A DNA stretch of 64,000 nt, taken from assembly GCF_000378945.1 (NCBI RefSeq), contig NZ_KB900539.1:3112122-3176121 (forward strand), written 5' to 3'. This DNA comes from Methyloversatilis universalis EHg5. GTDB taxonomy: Bacteria > Pseudomonadota > Gammaproteobacteria > Burkholderiales > Rhodocyclaceae. The notes beneath the pieces are model-generated. The model searched no databases and was not told the DNA's origin. It saw only the letters and a list, made by a program, of their open reading frames with translations. The translations under genes and the position numbers were made by a program. Positions 38,419 through 47,235 of the stretch are shown in pieces (within the stretch, counting starts at the first letter, position 1; every line of letters begins with the position of its first letter).

Positions 38419-41361
38419 ATGACGCTGGCCAAGAGCTTCGAACCGGCCGACATCGAACGCCGCTGGTACCCCGAGTGGGAATCGCGCGGCTATTTCGCTG
38501 CCGGCCTCGACACCGACACCCCGAACAAGCCCAACTTCTGCATCCTGCTGCCGCCGCCGAACGTCACCGGCACGCTGCACATGGGTCACGGTTTCAACCA
38601 GACCCTGATGGATGCGCTCACCCGTTACCACCGGATGCGCGGCGACAACACGCTGTGGCAGCCGGGCACCGACCACGCGGGCATCGCGACCCAGATCGTG
38701 GTCGAGCGCCAGCTCGACGCGAAGGGCGTGTCGCGCCACGACCTCGGCCGCGATGAGTTCGTGAAGAAGGTGTGGGAGTGGAAGGAGTACTCAGGCTCCA
38801 CCATCACCCGCCAGATGCGCCGCCTCGGCACTTCGCCCGACTGGACGCGCGAGCGCTTCACGATGGACGAAGGCCTGTCGAAAATCGTCACCGAAACCTT
38901 CGTCCGCCTGCATGCGGAAGGCCTGATCTACCGCGGCAAGCGCCTGGTGAACTGGGACCCGGTGCTGGGCACTGCGGTGTCCGACCTCGAAGTGGTGCAG
39001 GAGGAAGAAGCCGGCTCGCTGTGGCACATCCGCTACCCGCTGGCCGACGGCTCGGGTTCCCTGACCGTCGCCACGACGCGTCCGGAAACCATGCTGGGCG
39101 ACGTCGCGGTCATGGTGCATCCGGAGGACGAGCGCTACAGCGCGCTGATCGGCAAGACGGTGAAGCTGCCGCTGACCGACCGGGAGATTCCGGTCATCGC
39201 CGACGCCTACGTCGATCGCGAATTCGGTACCGGTGTGGTGAAGGTCACCCCGGCGCACGACTTCAACGACTACGCGGTCGGCCAACGCCATGGTCTGACC
39301 ATGATTTCCATCCTGACGCTGGATGCGAAGATCAACGACAACGCGCCGGAAAAATACCGCGGTCTCGACCGCTTCGCCGCGCGCAAGGCCATCGTGGCCG
39401 ACCTCGAAGCCGCCGGTCTGCTGGAAAAGACCGACAAGCACACGCTCAAGGTGCCGCGCGGTGACCGCACCAATGCGGTGATCGAGCCCATGCTGACCGA
39501 CCAGTGGTTCGTCGCCATGAGCAAGCCCGGCCCGGACGGCAAGAGCATCACGCAGAAGGCGCTCGACGTGGTGGCCAGCGGCGAGATCCGCTTCCATCCG
39601 GAAAACTGGGTGAATACCTACAACCAGTGGCTGAACAACATCCAGGACTGGTGCATTTCGCGCCAGCTGTGGTGGGGCCACCAGATTCCGGCCTGGTACG
39701 ACGACCAGGGCAATGTGTTCGTCGCGCATTCCGAAGCCGAGGCCTACCAGCGCTACTTCGAACATCTGGCGAAGGCCAACCCCGACCTGAAGCGCCTGGC
39801 GATCGCCACCGCGATGGCACGCGAAATGTCGGGCGACACGCTGCCCGAGGTCGGCCGCAACTACGCGATCAAGGAAAACCTGCCGCTGCTCAAGCGCGAC
39901 GAGGACGTGCTCGACACCTGGTATTCGTCGGCGCTGTGGCCCTTCTCGACGCTGGACTGGACGCCGGACTGGGAGCCGGGCAACCCGGAAAAGAGCAACC
40001 CGGCGCTCGACCTCTACCTGCCGTCGTCGGTGCTGGTGACCGGCTTCGACATCATCTTCTTCTGGGTGGCGCGCATGGTCATGATGACCACGCACATCAC
40101 CGGTCGCATCCCCTTCCGCGACGTCTATGTGCACGGCCTGATCCGCGACGCAGAAGGCCAGAAGATGTCGAAGTCCAAGGGCAATGTGCTGGACCCGATC
40201 GACCTGATCGACGGCATCGCGCTCGACGATCTGGTGAAGAAGCGCACCACCGGCCTGATGAATCCTAAGCAGGCGGAGCAGATCGAGAAGCGCACGCGCA
40301 AGGAATTCCCGGACGGCATTCCCGCCTTCGGCACCGACGCGCTGCGCTTCACCTTCGCCTCGCTCGCCAGCCCGGGCCGTGACATCAAGTTCGACATGCA
40401 GCGCTGCGAGGGCTACCGCAACTTCTGCAACAAGCTGTGGAACGCCACCCGCTTCGTGCTGATGAACTGCGAAGGCCAGGACTGCGGCATGGCGCCGTGC
40501 AACGACGACTGCGGCCCGGACGGCCCGCTGCACTTCCAGGCGCCCGACCTGTGGATCGTCAGCGAGCTGCAGCGCGTCGAAGCCGAAGTCGAGAAGCAGT
40601 TCGGCGACTACCGCTTCGATCTGGTGGCGCAGGCCATTTATCGCTTCGTGTGGGACGAGTACTGCGACTGGTACCTCGAACTGGCCAAGGTGCAGATCCA
40701 GAACGGCACGCCGGCCCAGCAGCGCGCCACCCGGCGCACGCTGCTGCGCGTGCTGGAAACAGTGCTGCGTCTGGCGCACCCGCTCATTCCCTTCATCACC
40801 GAAGAACTGTGGCAGACCGTCGCGCCGCTGGCCGAACGCAAGGAGGGGGACTCGATCCAGCTCGTGCGCTACCCGCAGGCCAACCCGACGCGCATTGACG
40901 CGACGGCGGACGCCTGGGTGGCGGAACTGAAAACCATGATCGACGCCTGCCGCAGCCTGCGTGGCGAGATGGGCGTATCGCCGGCCACCAAGGTGCCGCT
41001 GCTGGCAGCCGGCAAGGCCGAGGCGATCCGCGGCTACGCGCCCTACCTCGCCGCGCTGGCCAAGCTCAGCGAGGTGCAGGCGGTCGGCGACGCGCTGCCG
41101 GATTCGCCGGCGCCGGTGCAGGTGGTGGGTGACTTCCGCCTGATGCTCAAGATCGAGATCGACGTCGCCGCCGAGCGCGAGCGCGTGGGCAAGGAAGTCG
41201 CGCGGGTGAAGGGCGAAATCGCCAAGTGCGAAGGCAAGCTGGGCAACGAAAGCTTCGTCGGCCGCGCGCCCGCCGCAGTGGTCGATCAGGAGCGCAAGCG
41301 CCTGGCCGATTTCGGCGACCTGCTGGTCAAGCTGGAAGAACAGCTGGGGCGGCTGGGGTGA
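38419..41361 (+). CDS. valS: Valyl-tRNA synthetase
   Basis: A protein of 980 residues, class Ia. It joins valine to tRNA-Val and edits misactivated threonine. The HIGH motif is [14 protein letters not shown] (about residue 47) and KMSKS lies in [20 protein letters not shown]. The editing CP1 domain ([19 protein letters not shown]) and anticodon domain are complete. The C-terminal coiled-coil arm ([19 protein letters not shown]) is present. ATG at 38419 ([15 protein letters not shown]) is chosen over an in-frame TTG 7 codons upstream. Confidence 0.97.
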   Translation: MTLAKSFEPADIERRWYPEWESRGYFAAGLDTDTPNKPNFCILLPPPNVTGTLHMGHGFNQTLMDALTRYHRMRGDNTLWQPGTDHAGIATQIVVERQLDAKGVSRHDLGRDEFVKKVWEWKEYSGSTITRQMRRLGTSPDWTRERFTMDEGLSKIVTETFVRLHAEGLIYRGKRLVNWDPVLGTAVSDLEVVQEEEAGSLWHIRYPLADGSGSLTVATTRPETMLGDVAVMVHPEDERYSALIGKTVKLPLTDREIPVIADAYVDREFGTGVVKVTPAHDFNDYAVGQRHGLTMISILTLDAKINDNAPEKYRGLDRFAARKAIVADLEAAGLLEKTDKHTLKVPRGDRTNAVIEPMLTDQWFVAMSKPGPDGKSITQKALDVVASGEIRFHPENWVNTYNQWLNNIQDWCISRQLWWGHQIPAWYDDQGNVFVAHSEAEAYQRYFEHLAKANPDLKRLAIATAMAREMSGDTLPEVGRNYAIKENLPLLKRDEDVLDTWYSSALWPFSTLDWTPDWEPGNPEKSNPALDLYLPSSVLVTGFDIIFFWVARMVMMTTHITGRIPFRDVYVHGLIRDAEGQKMSKSKGNVLDPIDLIDGIALDDLVKKRTTGLMNPKQAEQIEKRTRKEFPDGIPAFGTDALRFTFASLASPGRDIKFDMQRCEGYRNFCNKLWNATRFVLMNCEGQDCGMAPCNDDCGPDGPLHFQAPDLWIVSELQRVEAEVEKQFGDYRFDLVAQAIYRFVWDEYCDWYLELAKVQIQNGTPAQQRATRRTLLRVLETVLRLAHPLIPFITEELWQTVAPLAERKEGDSIQLVRYPQANPTRIDATADAWVAELKTMIDACRSLRGEMGVSPATKVPLLAAGKAEAIRGYAPYLAALAKLSEVQAVGDALPDSPAPVQVVGDFRLMLKIEIDVAAERERVGKEVARVKGEIAKCEGKLGNESFVGRAPAAVVDQERKRLADFGDLLVKLEEQLGRLG

Positions 41362-41375
41362 CGCGAGGGGCTGGG

Positions 41376-41450
41376 GGCTAGGGATTTGGGGCTAGCGGAT
41401 TGCGGGCGGCGAAGCCGCCCGGAAACTTTTCTAGCCCCTACATCCTAGCC
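41376..41450. repeat. Nested inverted repeat between valS and the GST gene
   Basis: An outer imperfect inverted repeat of 20 bases (41376-41395 and 41431-41450, core GGGGCTAG / CTAGCCCC) encloses a perfect hairpin GGGCGGC-GAA-GCCGCCC (41404-41420). A TTTTC follows the inner stem on the plus strand. It is likely the shared terminator of two convergent genes, but the repeated GGGGCTAG units look like a dispersed intergenic repeat element. The outer right arm abuts the GST stop codon. Confidence 0.65.
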
Positions 41451-41451
41451 A

Positions 41452-42153
41452 CTAGCTCCTCCAGTAAACGTTCTTCATCCGCTCGCAGTAGCGAACGATG
41501 GACGGGTAATCACGCTCGATCAGCGTCTTGAACGGCAGATCGAGATCGACGAACACCACGTTGGCCAGCATGCCGTAGGCGCTGGCATCGACGGTGGACG
41601 GTTCGCCGAACAGGAAGGGCTTGTCGCCCAGCACGGTGGCGATGGCGTCGATGTCGCGCATGCCAAGCGCGGTGATCTCTTCCGCCGAGTGGCGGCCGAT
41701 GCCGGCCGCCTTCACCTGCTTCACCATGCCCTGGCGCGCCAGCTTAGGCACGAACCACTTGTAGGGCGCGCCCATGCGGGAGAAAAAGGCCTCGTGCGTG
41801 GCCGGCCAGAAGCGGTCGTCCGCCCAGCGGAAGTACAGCACACACCAGTAGGCGTGCTCTTCCAGCGTGCGCTGCAGCAGCAGCGACTGCGCACGTCGGG
41901 CACGATCGAGATGATCGTCCAGCGTCACGCCGTGGCGCTTCGTCAGGTGATCGATGATGAAGCTGCTGTCGGCCAGGGTCGTGCCGTCGTCAATGACGAA
42001 AGGCAGCTTGCCCTTGGGCGCCCGCCCCAGATTCATCGTGTAGACGTTCTCGTACGGCAGGCCCGCCATGCGCAGCCAGGTTTCGAGCTTGAGGCAGAAA
42101 CCGCTGGCGTTGGGCAGCCCCATCGCCGGGGGAAACTGGAACAGCCTGATCAT
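41452..42153 (-). CDS. Glutathione S-transferase family protein
   Basis: A protein of 233 residues. The thioredoxin-like N-terminal domain starts MIRLFQFPPAMGLPNASGFC and includes KGKLPFVIDDGTTLADSSFI, where the cis-Pro and Asp-Ser bind glutathione in the family. The C-terminal all-helical domain follows (RRAQSLLLQRTLEEHAYW). Similar proteins with the metaxin-like C-terminal are widely annotated as GST; the substrate is unknown. It is 36 bases downstream of the TusA-like gene and convergent with valS. Confidence 0.83.
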   Translation of the reverse strand: MIRLFQFPPAMGLPNASGFCLKLETWLRMAGLPYENVYTMNLGRAPKGKLPFVIDDGTTLADSSFIIDHLTKRHGVTLDDHLDRARRAQSLLLQRTLEEHAYWCVLYFRWADDRFWPATHEAFFSRMGAPYKWFVPKLARQGMVKQVKAAGIGRHSAEEITALGMRDIDAIATVLGDKPFLFGEPSTVDASAYGMLANVVFVDLDLPFKTLIERDYPSIVRYCERMKNVYWRS

Positions 42154-42189
42154 GTTGCAGTCTCCCGGTGGTGATGGGGTGGTGGCCGC

Positions 42190-42417
42190 TTACTTGCGGC
42201 GCAGCAGGAACACGAATTCCTTGTCCGCTTCAGTGGCCTCGAGCAGCGTGTGGCCGGTCTGACGGGTGAAGGCCTCGAAATCGCGCACCGCGCCCGGGTC
42301 GGTCGCCACCACGCGCAGTACCTGACCGCTGCTCAGTTCGGACAGCGCCTTCTTGGTACGCAGGATGGGCAGCGGGCAGTTCAGCCCGCGGGCGTCGAGT
42401 TCCTTGTCGAATTCCAT
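42190..42417 (-). CDS. TusA/SirA-family sulfur carrier protein
   Basis: A protein of 75 residues. The active Cys lies in LDARGLNCPLPILRTKKAL, the CPxP motif of TusA. The rest (LRVVATDPGAVRDFEAFTRQ) is the two-layer alpha/beta fold of the family. It may carry persulfide sulfur for tRNA thiolation or other sulfur traffic. It sits between the GST-like gene and the BepA-type protease gene on the same strand. Confidence 0.9.
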   Translation of the reverse strand: MEFDKELDARGLNCPLPILRTKKALSELSSGQVLRVVATDPGAVRDFEAFTRQTGHTLLEATEADKEFVFLLRRK

Positions 42418-42482
42418 GATTCACTCCAGTGCGGAGCGCCGTTTATACCTGCAGCCACCGCCGCTGCGCAACGCTGCCGCGA

Positions 42483-43958
42483 TTACAGGCCGTCCCGGCG
42501 CTGCTCCGCCAGCCGCTCGCGCAGCTCACGCAGCCGCGCATCAACCGTCGACTGCTGATAGAAATCGCCGTCGGCCGCCCGCTGCGCCAGTTCCAGCTGT
42601 TCGATCGCGGCCTGGTACTGGCCGTTCAGCACATAGGCCTCGGCCTGTGCGCGGTGCTGTGCCAGCCGCTTGCCGAGCAGCGCACTGGTGCGGGCCTGAT
42701 ACTGGTAAAGCTGCGGGTCCTGGGTGGTGAGGCTGATTTCATCGGTCGCGACCGCGAGCGCCTCTTCCGGGCGGTTGTCGGCGATCAGCGCCTCGATCAG
42801 GCCATACACGATGGCGCGGGGGCGCAGGCCGCTGCGCTGCAGCCCTTCCCGGAAACGGCTCACCGCTTCCGCCGGCCGACCGGCGTCGAGGCTGATGCGG
42901 CCGGCGAGGTTGTCCAGCATGGGCGACGAGAATCCGTCGGAGCGCAGCCCGTCGGCCTCCTTCTGCGCGCGGACGAAATCGCGTTTGCGCAGCGCGGCGT
43001 GCGCCAGACCGAAACGCGCCGCGATGCGGGCATTGCCCTGCACGTCGCGCAGCCGGGTCTCGAATTCGGCCAAGGCTTCGCGCGCCTCGCCGTCGTAGGC
43101 GCGCAGCTTGGCGCGCACCAGCAGGAAATCGATGCTGTCCGGCACCTGACGGTAGGCGGTTTCCTGGATGCGGGCGGAGGCGTCGGCGATCCGCTCGGTG
43201 GTCAGCGGGTGGGTGCGCAGATAGGCCGGCGAATTCGATTCGTAGAAGCGGACCGAGCGCTGCATGCGCTCGAAGAAAGCCGCCATGCCGCGGGTGTCAA
43301 AACCTGCGCCATCCAGCATCTGGATGCCGATGCGGTCGGCTTCTCGCTCGAAGTCGCGGGTGTAGGCGAGCTGGCTTGCCACGGTGGCAGCCTGGCCGCC
43401 GACCACTGCCGCCTGCGCGGCCTGACCGTTGCCACGCGCCGCCAGCGCCGCAATGATGAGCGAGGCGATGGCGATCACACTCATTTCGCCGCGCTTGGCG
43501 TACAGCCGGGCGATATGGCGCTGGGTCACGTGAGAGATTTCATGCGCGATCACCGAAGCCAGTTCCGATTCGCTCTGCGCCGCAACGATGAGCCCGGAAT
43601 GCACGCCGATGAAGCCGCCAGGCCAGGCGAAGGCGTTCAGCGTCGGGTCGCGCAGCGCGAACAGTTCGAAGTCCTGACGCGAATCCGGCAGCTTGGCGAT
43701 CAGCCGGTCGGCCAGCTGGTTCAGATAACCGTTGATTTCCGGATCGTTGATGTAGCTGCGCTCACGCACCCGGGTTTCGCGCCACAGCGACTCGCCGATG
43801 CGTCGTTCCAGCGACGGCGGCAGATCGGCCTGCGCCACGTCGCCGAGGTCAGGCAGATTGTTGGCCGGCAGCACCGGCGGCATCATCAGCACGATCGCGA
43901 GCGCCGCACGCAGTCGCCGGGCGCGGCAGCACAGGCCGGCAGAGGGGAAGAAGGTCAT
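42483..43958 (-). CDS. bepA: M48 metalloprotease with TPR domain (BepA/YfgC-like)
   Basis: A protein of 491 residues. A hydrophobic N-terminus (RAALAIVLMMPPVLPA) acts as signal peptide to the periplasm. The zinc site is His139-Glu140-x-x-His143 in VIAHEISHVTQRH, with Glu204 as third ligand in DFEREADRIG. TPR-like helices fill residues 270-480. BepA-type proteins help assemble or degrade outer-membrane LptD and BAM substrates. The ATG at 43956-43958 has a weak ribosome site; a longer frame upstream has no family support. The response-regulator gene is divergent. Confidence 0.9.
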   Translation of the reverse strand: MTFFPSAGLCCRARRLRAALAIVLMMPPVLPANNLPDLGDVAQADLPPSLERRIGESLWRETRVRERSYINDPEINGYLNQLADRLIAKLPDSRQDFELFALRDPTLNAFAWPGGFIGVHSGLIVAAQSESELASVIAHEISHVTQRHIARLYAKRGEMSVIAIASLIIAALAARGNGQAAQAAVVGGQAATVASQLAYTRDFEREADRIGIQMLDGAGFDTRGMAAFFERMQRSVRFYESNSPAYLRTHPLTTERIADASARIQETAYRQVPDSIDFLLVRAKLRAYDGEAREALAEFETRLRDVQGNARIAARFGLAHAALRKRDFVRAQKEADGLRSDGFSSPMLDNLAGRISLDAGRPAEAVSRFREGLQRSGLRPRAIVYGLIEALIADNRPEEALAVATDEISLTTQDPQLYQYQARTSALLGKRLAQHRAQAEAYVLNGQYQAAIEQLELAQRAADGDFYQQSTVDARLRELRERLAEQRRDGL

Positions 43959-44129
43959 GGCAATGCTATGATAGCCGGCAGGCGTGAACGATCGTTCGGT
44001 CGCAGGTGAAAGGCGGCGCGCGCGATGGGTAAGCAGATGTGACGACAGGCATCGTCGCGCGGACACGCCGCCGCATCACAGCGCTGCACAGAAGGCCGGC
44101 CCCCAACGTTACTCATCTCCACGCCTCCG

Positions 44130-44600
44130 ATGTCGTCCATCCCGGTTGGTTCGCACGCCCTGCTGCTGATTGAAGACGTTCCCGAAGACGTCAAGCTGAT
44201 CACCACCGCGCTGCGGGCCATCGTGCCGGCGGACCAGATACAGGTGGTGGCGTCCGGCGAGGAAGGCCTTGACTACCTGTTCGGTCGCGGCGCCTATGCC
44301 GGGCGCGATACCCGCTACCAGCCGGCACTGGTCATGCTCGACCTGACGCTGCCCCGCATCGACGGTCTGGAAGTGCTGAGGCAGATCCGCGCCGAAGCGC
44401 AGACCCATGTACTGCCGGTGGTCATCGTGTCGGCGTCGAGCCAGCAGCGCGACGTGAAGCTGGCCGCCCAGCTCGGTGCCAACAGCTTCGTGCGCAAGTC
44501 GCTCGATTTCGTGAGCTTTTCCGAAACGCTGACACTGCTGGCCCGCTACTGGCTGGAACTGAACATTCCGCCCCCCCACCCTTCAGCGATGGTTCGATGA
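44130..44600 (+). CDS. Single-domain response regulator (Rcp1-like)
   Basis: A protein of 156 residues that is only a receiver domain. Asp71 in [17 protein letters not shown] is the phospho-acceptor, with acidic residues in LLIEDVPED and Lys123 in [10 protein letters not shown]. The [10 protein letters not shown] loop and C-terminal [16 protein letters not shown] are typical of the Rcp1 group that works with phytochrome-like or hybrid kinases. No kinase is adjacent. Its stop overlaps the moaC start by four bases, which is odd for two unrelated functions. Confidence 0.87.
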   Translation: MSSIPVGSHALLLIEDVPEDVKLITTALRAIVPADQIQVVASGEEGLDYLFGRGAYAGRDTRYQPALVMLDLTLPRIDGLEVLRQIRAEAQTHVLPVVIVSASSQQRDVKLAAQLGANSFVRKSLDFVSFSETLTLLARYWLELNIPPPHPSAMVR

Positions 44601-45082
44601 GCGCAGACAACCCCCTCACCCACTTCGACGCCCAGGGTCAGGCCCATATGGTGGACGTCGGCGACAAGGCACACACTGCGCGCGTCGCACGCGCAGCAGG
44701 TTCGATCACCATGCTGCCGGCAACGTTCGCGCTGGTGCGCGACGGCAACGCCAAAAAGGGCGACGTACTGGGCGTGGCGCGCATCGCCGGCATACAGGCG
44801 TCGAAACGCACCTCGGATCTGATCCCGCTGTGCCACCCGATCGCACTGACCAAGGTGAGCGTCGAGTTCACGCTGGATGAAACACAGGGCCGGATCGACT
44901 GCGAAGTCACCGCCCGTACCACCGGTCAGACCGGGGTCGAAATGGAAGCACTGACCGCAGTCAGCGTCGCTCTGCTCACCGTCTACGACATGTGCAAGGC
45001 GGTCGACCGCGGCATGCGCATAGACGGCATACGCCTTCTGGAGAAGGCGGGCGGCAAGTCCGGGCACTGGACGGCCGCCTAG
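44597..45082 (+). CDS. moaC: Cyclic pyranopterin monophosphate synthase
   Basis: A protein of 161 residues. MoaC turns the MoaA product into cyclic pyranopterin monophosphate in molybdenum cofactor synthesis. The family signature is complete: [56 protein letters not shown] and [19 protein letters not shown]. It is translationally coupled to the response regulator. No other moa gene is in the window. Confidence 0.96.
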   Translation: MSADNPLTHFDAQGQAHMVDVGDKAHTARVARAAGSITMLPATFALVRDGNAKKGDVLGVARIAGIQASKRTSDLIPLCHPIALTKVSVEFTLDETQGRIDCEVTARTTGQTGVEMEALTAVSVALLTVYDMCKAVDRGMRIDGIRLLEKAGGKSGHWTAA

Positions 45083-45210
45083 GTCAGCGCACCGGCGCCT
45101 TCACCGTGGGCATCAGCGCCGTCTGGCGCAGCGCAAGGTGACGGACAGCACCACTTTCGGTCTACCATCCGGCCGGTTGCGGACGCCCGGTCCGCTCTCG
45201 CGCCGACACG

Positions 45211-46698
45211 ATGGCTCAGGAAATCGAACTCAAGCTCGCGCTGGCCGAACACGGCTGGCGGTCTTTCTCGCGCCACCCGGCACTGCGTGATGCGGTGGCC
45301 GCTCCCCGCACCCAGACGCTGCGCAATCTCTATTTCGATACCGCCGACCTGGCGCTGCGTCGCCAGCGTGTGGCGCTGCGTCTGCGCCGCGCCGGACGTG
45401 TCTGGCTGCAGACGGTGAAATGCGCCAGCTCGGCGCGCGCGGGCCTGTCGTCGCGACCGGAGTGGGAACAACCCTTTTCCGGACATTTCGACTTTTCGCA
45501 GATCGAAGATGCCGCGCTGCGCGGCGAACTGGAAGCGCTGCGCGACCGCGGTGCACTGAGCACCGTGTTCGACACCGACTTCGAACGCCGCGAATGGCGG
45601 TTCAACGTCGGTGGTGGTGAATTGCTGCTGATGGCCGACCGCGGTCACATCCTCGCTGGAGGCCGGCGCGAAAGCATTTCCGAAATCGAGCTCGAACTGG
45701 CCGGTGCGCCGGTGGAGGCCCTGCTCGAACTGGCCGCCCGGCTGGCCGAAACCCTGCCACTGCGCGCCGAGTCGCGCAGCAAGGCGCAGCGCGGCTATGA
45801 CCTGATGGCCGGCGCAGAACCGGCACCCGTGCGCGCAGGACGCTCGCCCATCGACCCTCAGGGCTCCGCGATGGACGCCTTCCGCGCCGTCACGCTGGAC
45901 TGCGTCGCCCACTATCAGGCCAACGAACACGGCGCCCTGCATGCGGACGCCCCGGAATTCATCCACCAGATGCGGGTCGCACTGCGCCGCCTGCGCAGCG
46001 CGCTGCGGGTGTTCGCCCCGGCGCTGCCGGCCGGCGCCGCCAGTACGCTGGCCACACATCTGCGTGCGCTGGCCGGGGAACTGGGCGAATTGCGTGATCG
46101 TGACGTGCTGCAGACAGAACTGCTGGCGCCGGTCATCGCTGGCGAACCGGACGTCGCGCTGCTGGATCTGGAACGCGTCTTGCGCAGCGCGCGCGCAGCC
46201 AGCCGCGACCGCGTGCTTGCCGCGTTGCAGGACGGACGCCAGGCACGGCTCATGATCGCGCTGCTGTCTCTGCTGCAGCAACCTGACAGCGACGATGCGC
46301 CCTCGCTGCGCAAGCTCGCGCGCAGGCGACTCGCGGGAGCGCACCAGCGCATGATCCGCGCGGTGCGCCGCGCACGCAGCGGCGACATCGAGGCGCTGCA
46401 CGCACTGCGCATCGACGTGAAGCGACTGCGCTATGCACTCGAGTTTTTCCTGCCCCTGCTGGATACGGAACACGTCCGTCAGGCGCTGGACACGCTGTCG
46501 GAAGCGCAGGAATCGCTCGGCTTCATCAACGATCTGAGCCAGGCCGGCCCGCGCCTGCTGGCGGCGGCCGGCGACAGCGATGCGCTGCTGTCAGCGGTAT
46601 CACGGATCGCCGCCCATCACATGCCGCGCTATCGCGCTGCGGTTGACGCCGCACCTCGCCTGCTGCGCAGGCTGGAACGGCTGCCGCCCCCTCTCTGA
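45211..46698 (+). CDS. CYTH-CHAD domain protein (inorganic triphosphatase type)
   Basis: A protein of 495 residues. The N-terminal CYTH domain (1-200) has the ExExK motif in AQEIELKLAL and further acidic/basic pairs (YFDTADLALRRQRVALRLRR), typical of triphosphate tunnel enzymes. The C-terminal CHAD domain (about 220-490) has histidine/arginine-rich helices (FIHQMRVALRRLRSALRVF, ALRIDVKRLRYALEFF) known to bind polyphosphate. It probably cleaves inorganic triphosphate or handles polyphosphate. sixA follows 78 bases downstream on the same strand. Confidence 0.9.
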   Translation: MAQEIELKLALAEHGWRSFSRHPALRDAVAAPRTQTLRNLYFDTADLALRRQRVALRLRRAGRVWLQTVKCASSARAGLSSRPEWEQPFSGHFDFSQIEDAALRGELEALRDRGALSTVFDTDFERREWRFNVGGGELLLMADRGHILAGGRRESISEIELELAGAPVEALLELAARLAETLPLRAESRSKAQRGYDLMAGAEPAPVRAGRSPIDPQGSAMDAFRAVTLDCVAHYQANEHGALHADAPEFIHQMRVALRRLRSALRVFAPALPAGAASTLATHLRALAGELGELRDRDVLQTELLAPVIAGEPDVALLDLERVLRSARAASRDRVLAALQDGRQARLMIALLSLLQQPDSDDAPSLRKLARRRLAGAHQRMIRAVRRARSGDIEALHALRIDVKRLRYALEFFLPLLDTEHVRQALDTLSEAQESLGFINDLSQAGPRLLAAAGDSDALLSAVSRIAAHHMPRYRAAVDAAPRLLRRLERLPPPL

Positions 46699-46776
46699 AT
46701 CACCGGCGGGGCGTCATGCCCCTGTCACCGCAGTTCACGACACTGCCGCCGCCAGAAGAATACGAGGAGACATTGC

Positions 46777-47235
46777 ATGGACCTGATCCTGTGGCGCCAC
46801 GCCGAAGCGCTCGACACCGTGCCGGACGCGACCCGCAAACTGTCGGCGCGCGGCGAGAAGCAGGCCCGCCAGATGGCCGCCTGGCTCAAGCCGCGTCTGC
46901 CGCGGCAGACCCGCATCCTGGCCAGTCCGGCCACCCGCTGCCAGCAGACCGTACACGCGCTCGGGCTGGAGTTCGAAACATCCCGCCTGCTCAGCACCGA
47001 TGCATCGGTGGCCGATCTCATCGCCGCCACCGAATGGCCCACCGCAGGCGGCGCGGTACTGGTGGTCGGTCACCAGCCCACGCTGGGCCGCCTGGCAGCG
47101 CTGCTGCTGTCCGGTCAGGAGGCGGAATGGACGGTCAAGAAGGGCGCCGTCTGGTGGTTCACCAACCGGGTGCGCGACGGTGAGACGCAGACGGTACTGC
47201 GGGCATGCGTCGGTTGCGATCTTATCGATTGCTAG
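46777..47235 (+). CDS. sixA: Phosphohistidine phosphatase SixA
   Basis: A protein of 152 residues of the histidine phosphatase superfamily. The RHG-type motif is DLILWRHAEA with catalytic His8, and the second catalytic His lies in VVGHQPTLGRL. SixA removes phosphate from histidine of phosphotransfer or PTS proteins. The ATG follows GAGGAG at about 8 bases. It overlaps the end of the convergent oligosaccharide ligase gene by 14 bases. Confidence 0.9.
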   Translation: MDLILWRHAEALDTVPDATRKLSARGEKQARQMAAWLKPRLPRQTRILASPATRCQQTVHALGLEFETSRLLSTDASVADLIAATEWPTAGGAVLVVGHQPTLGRLAALLLSGQEAEWTVKKGAVWWFTNRVRDGETQTVLRACVGCDLIDC

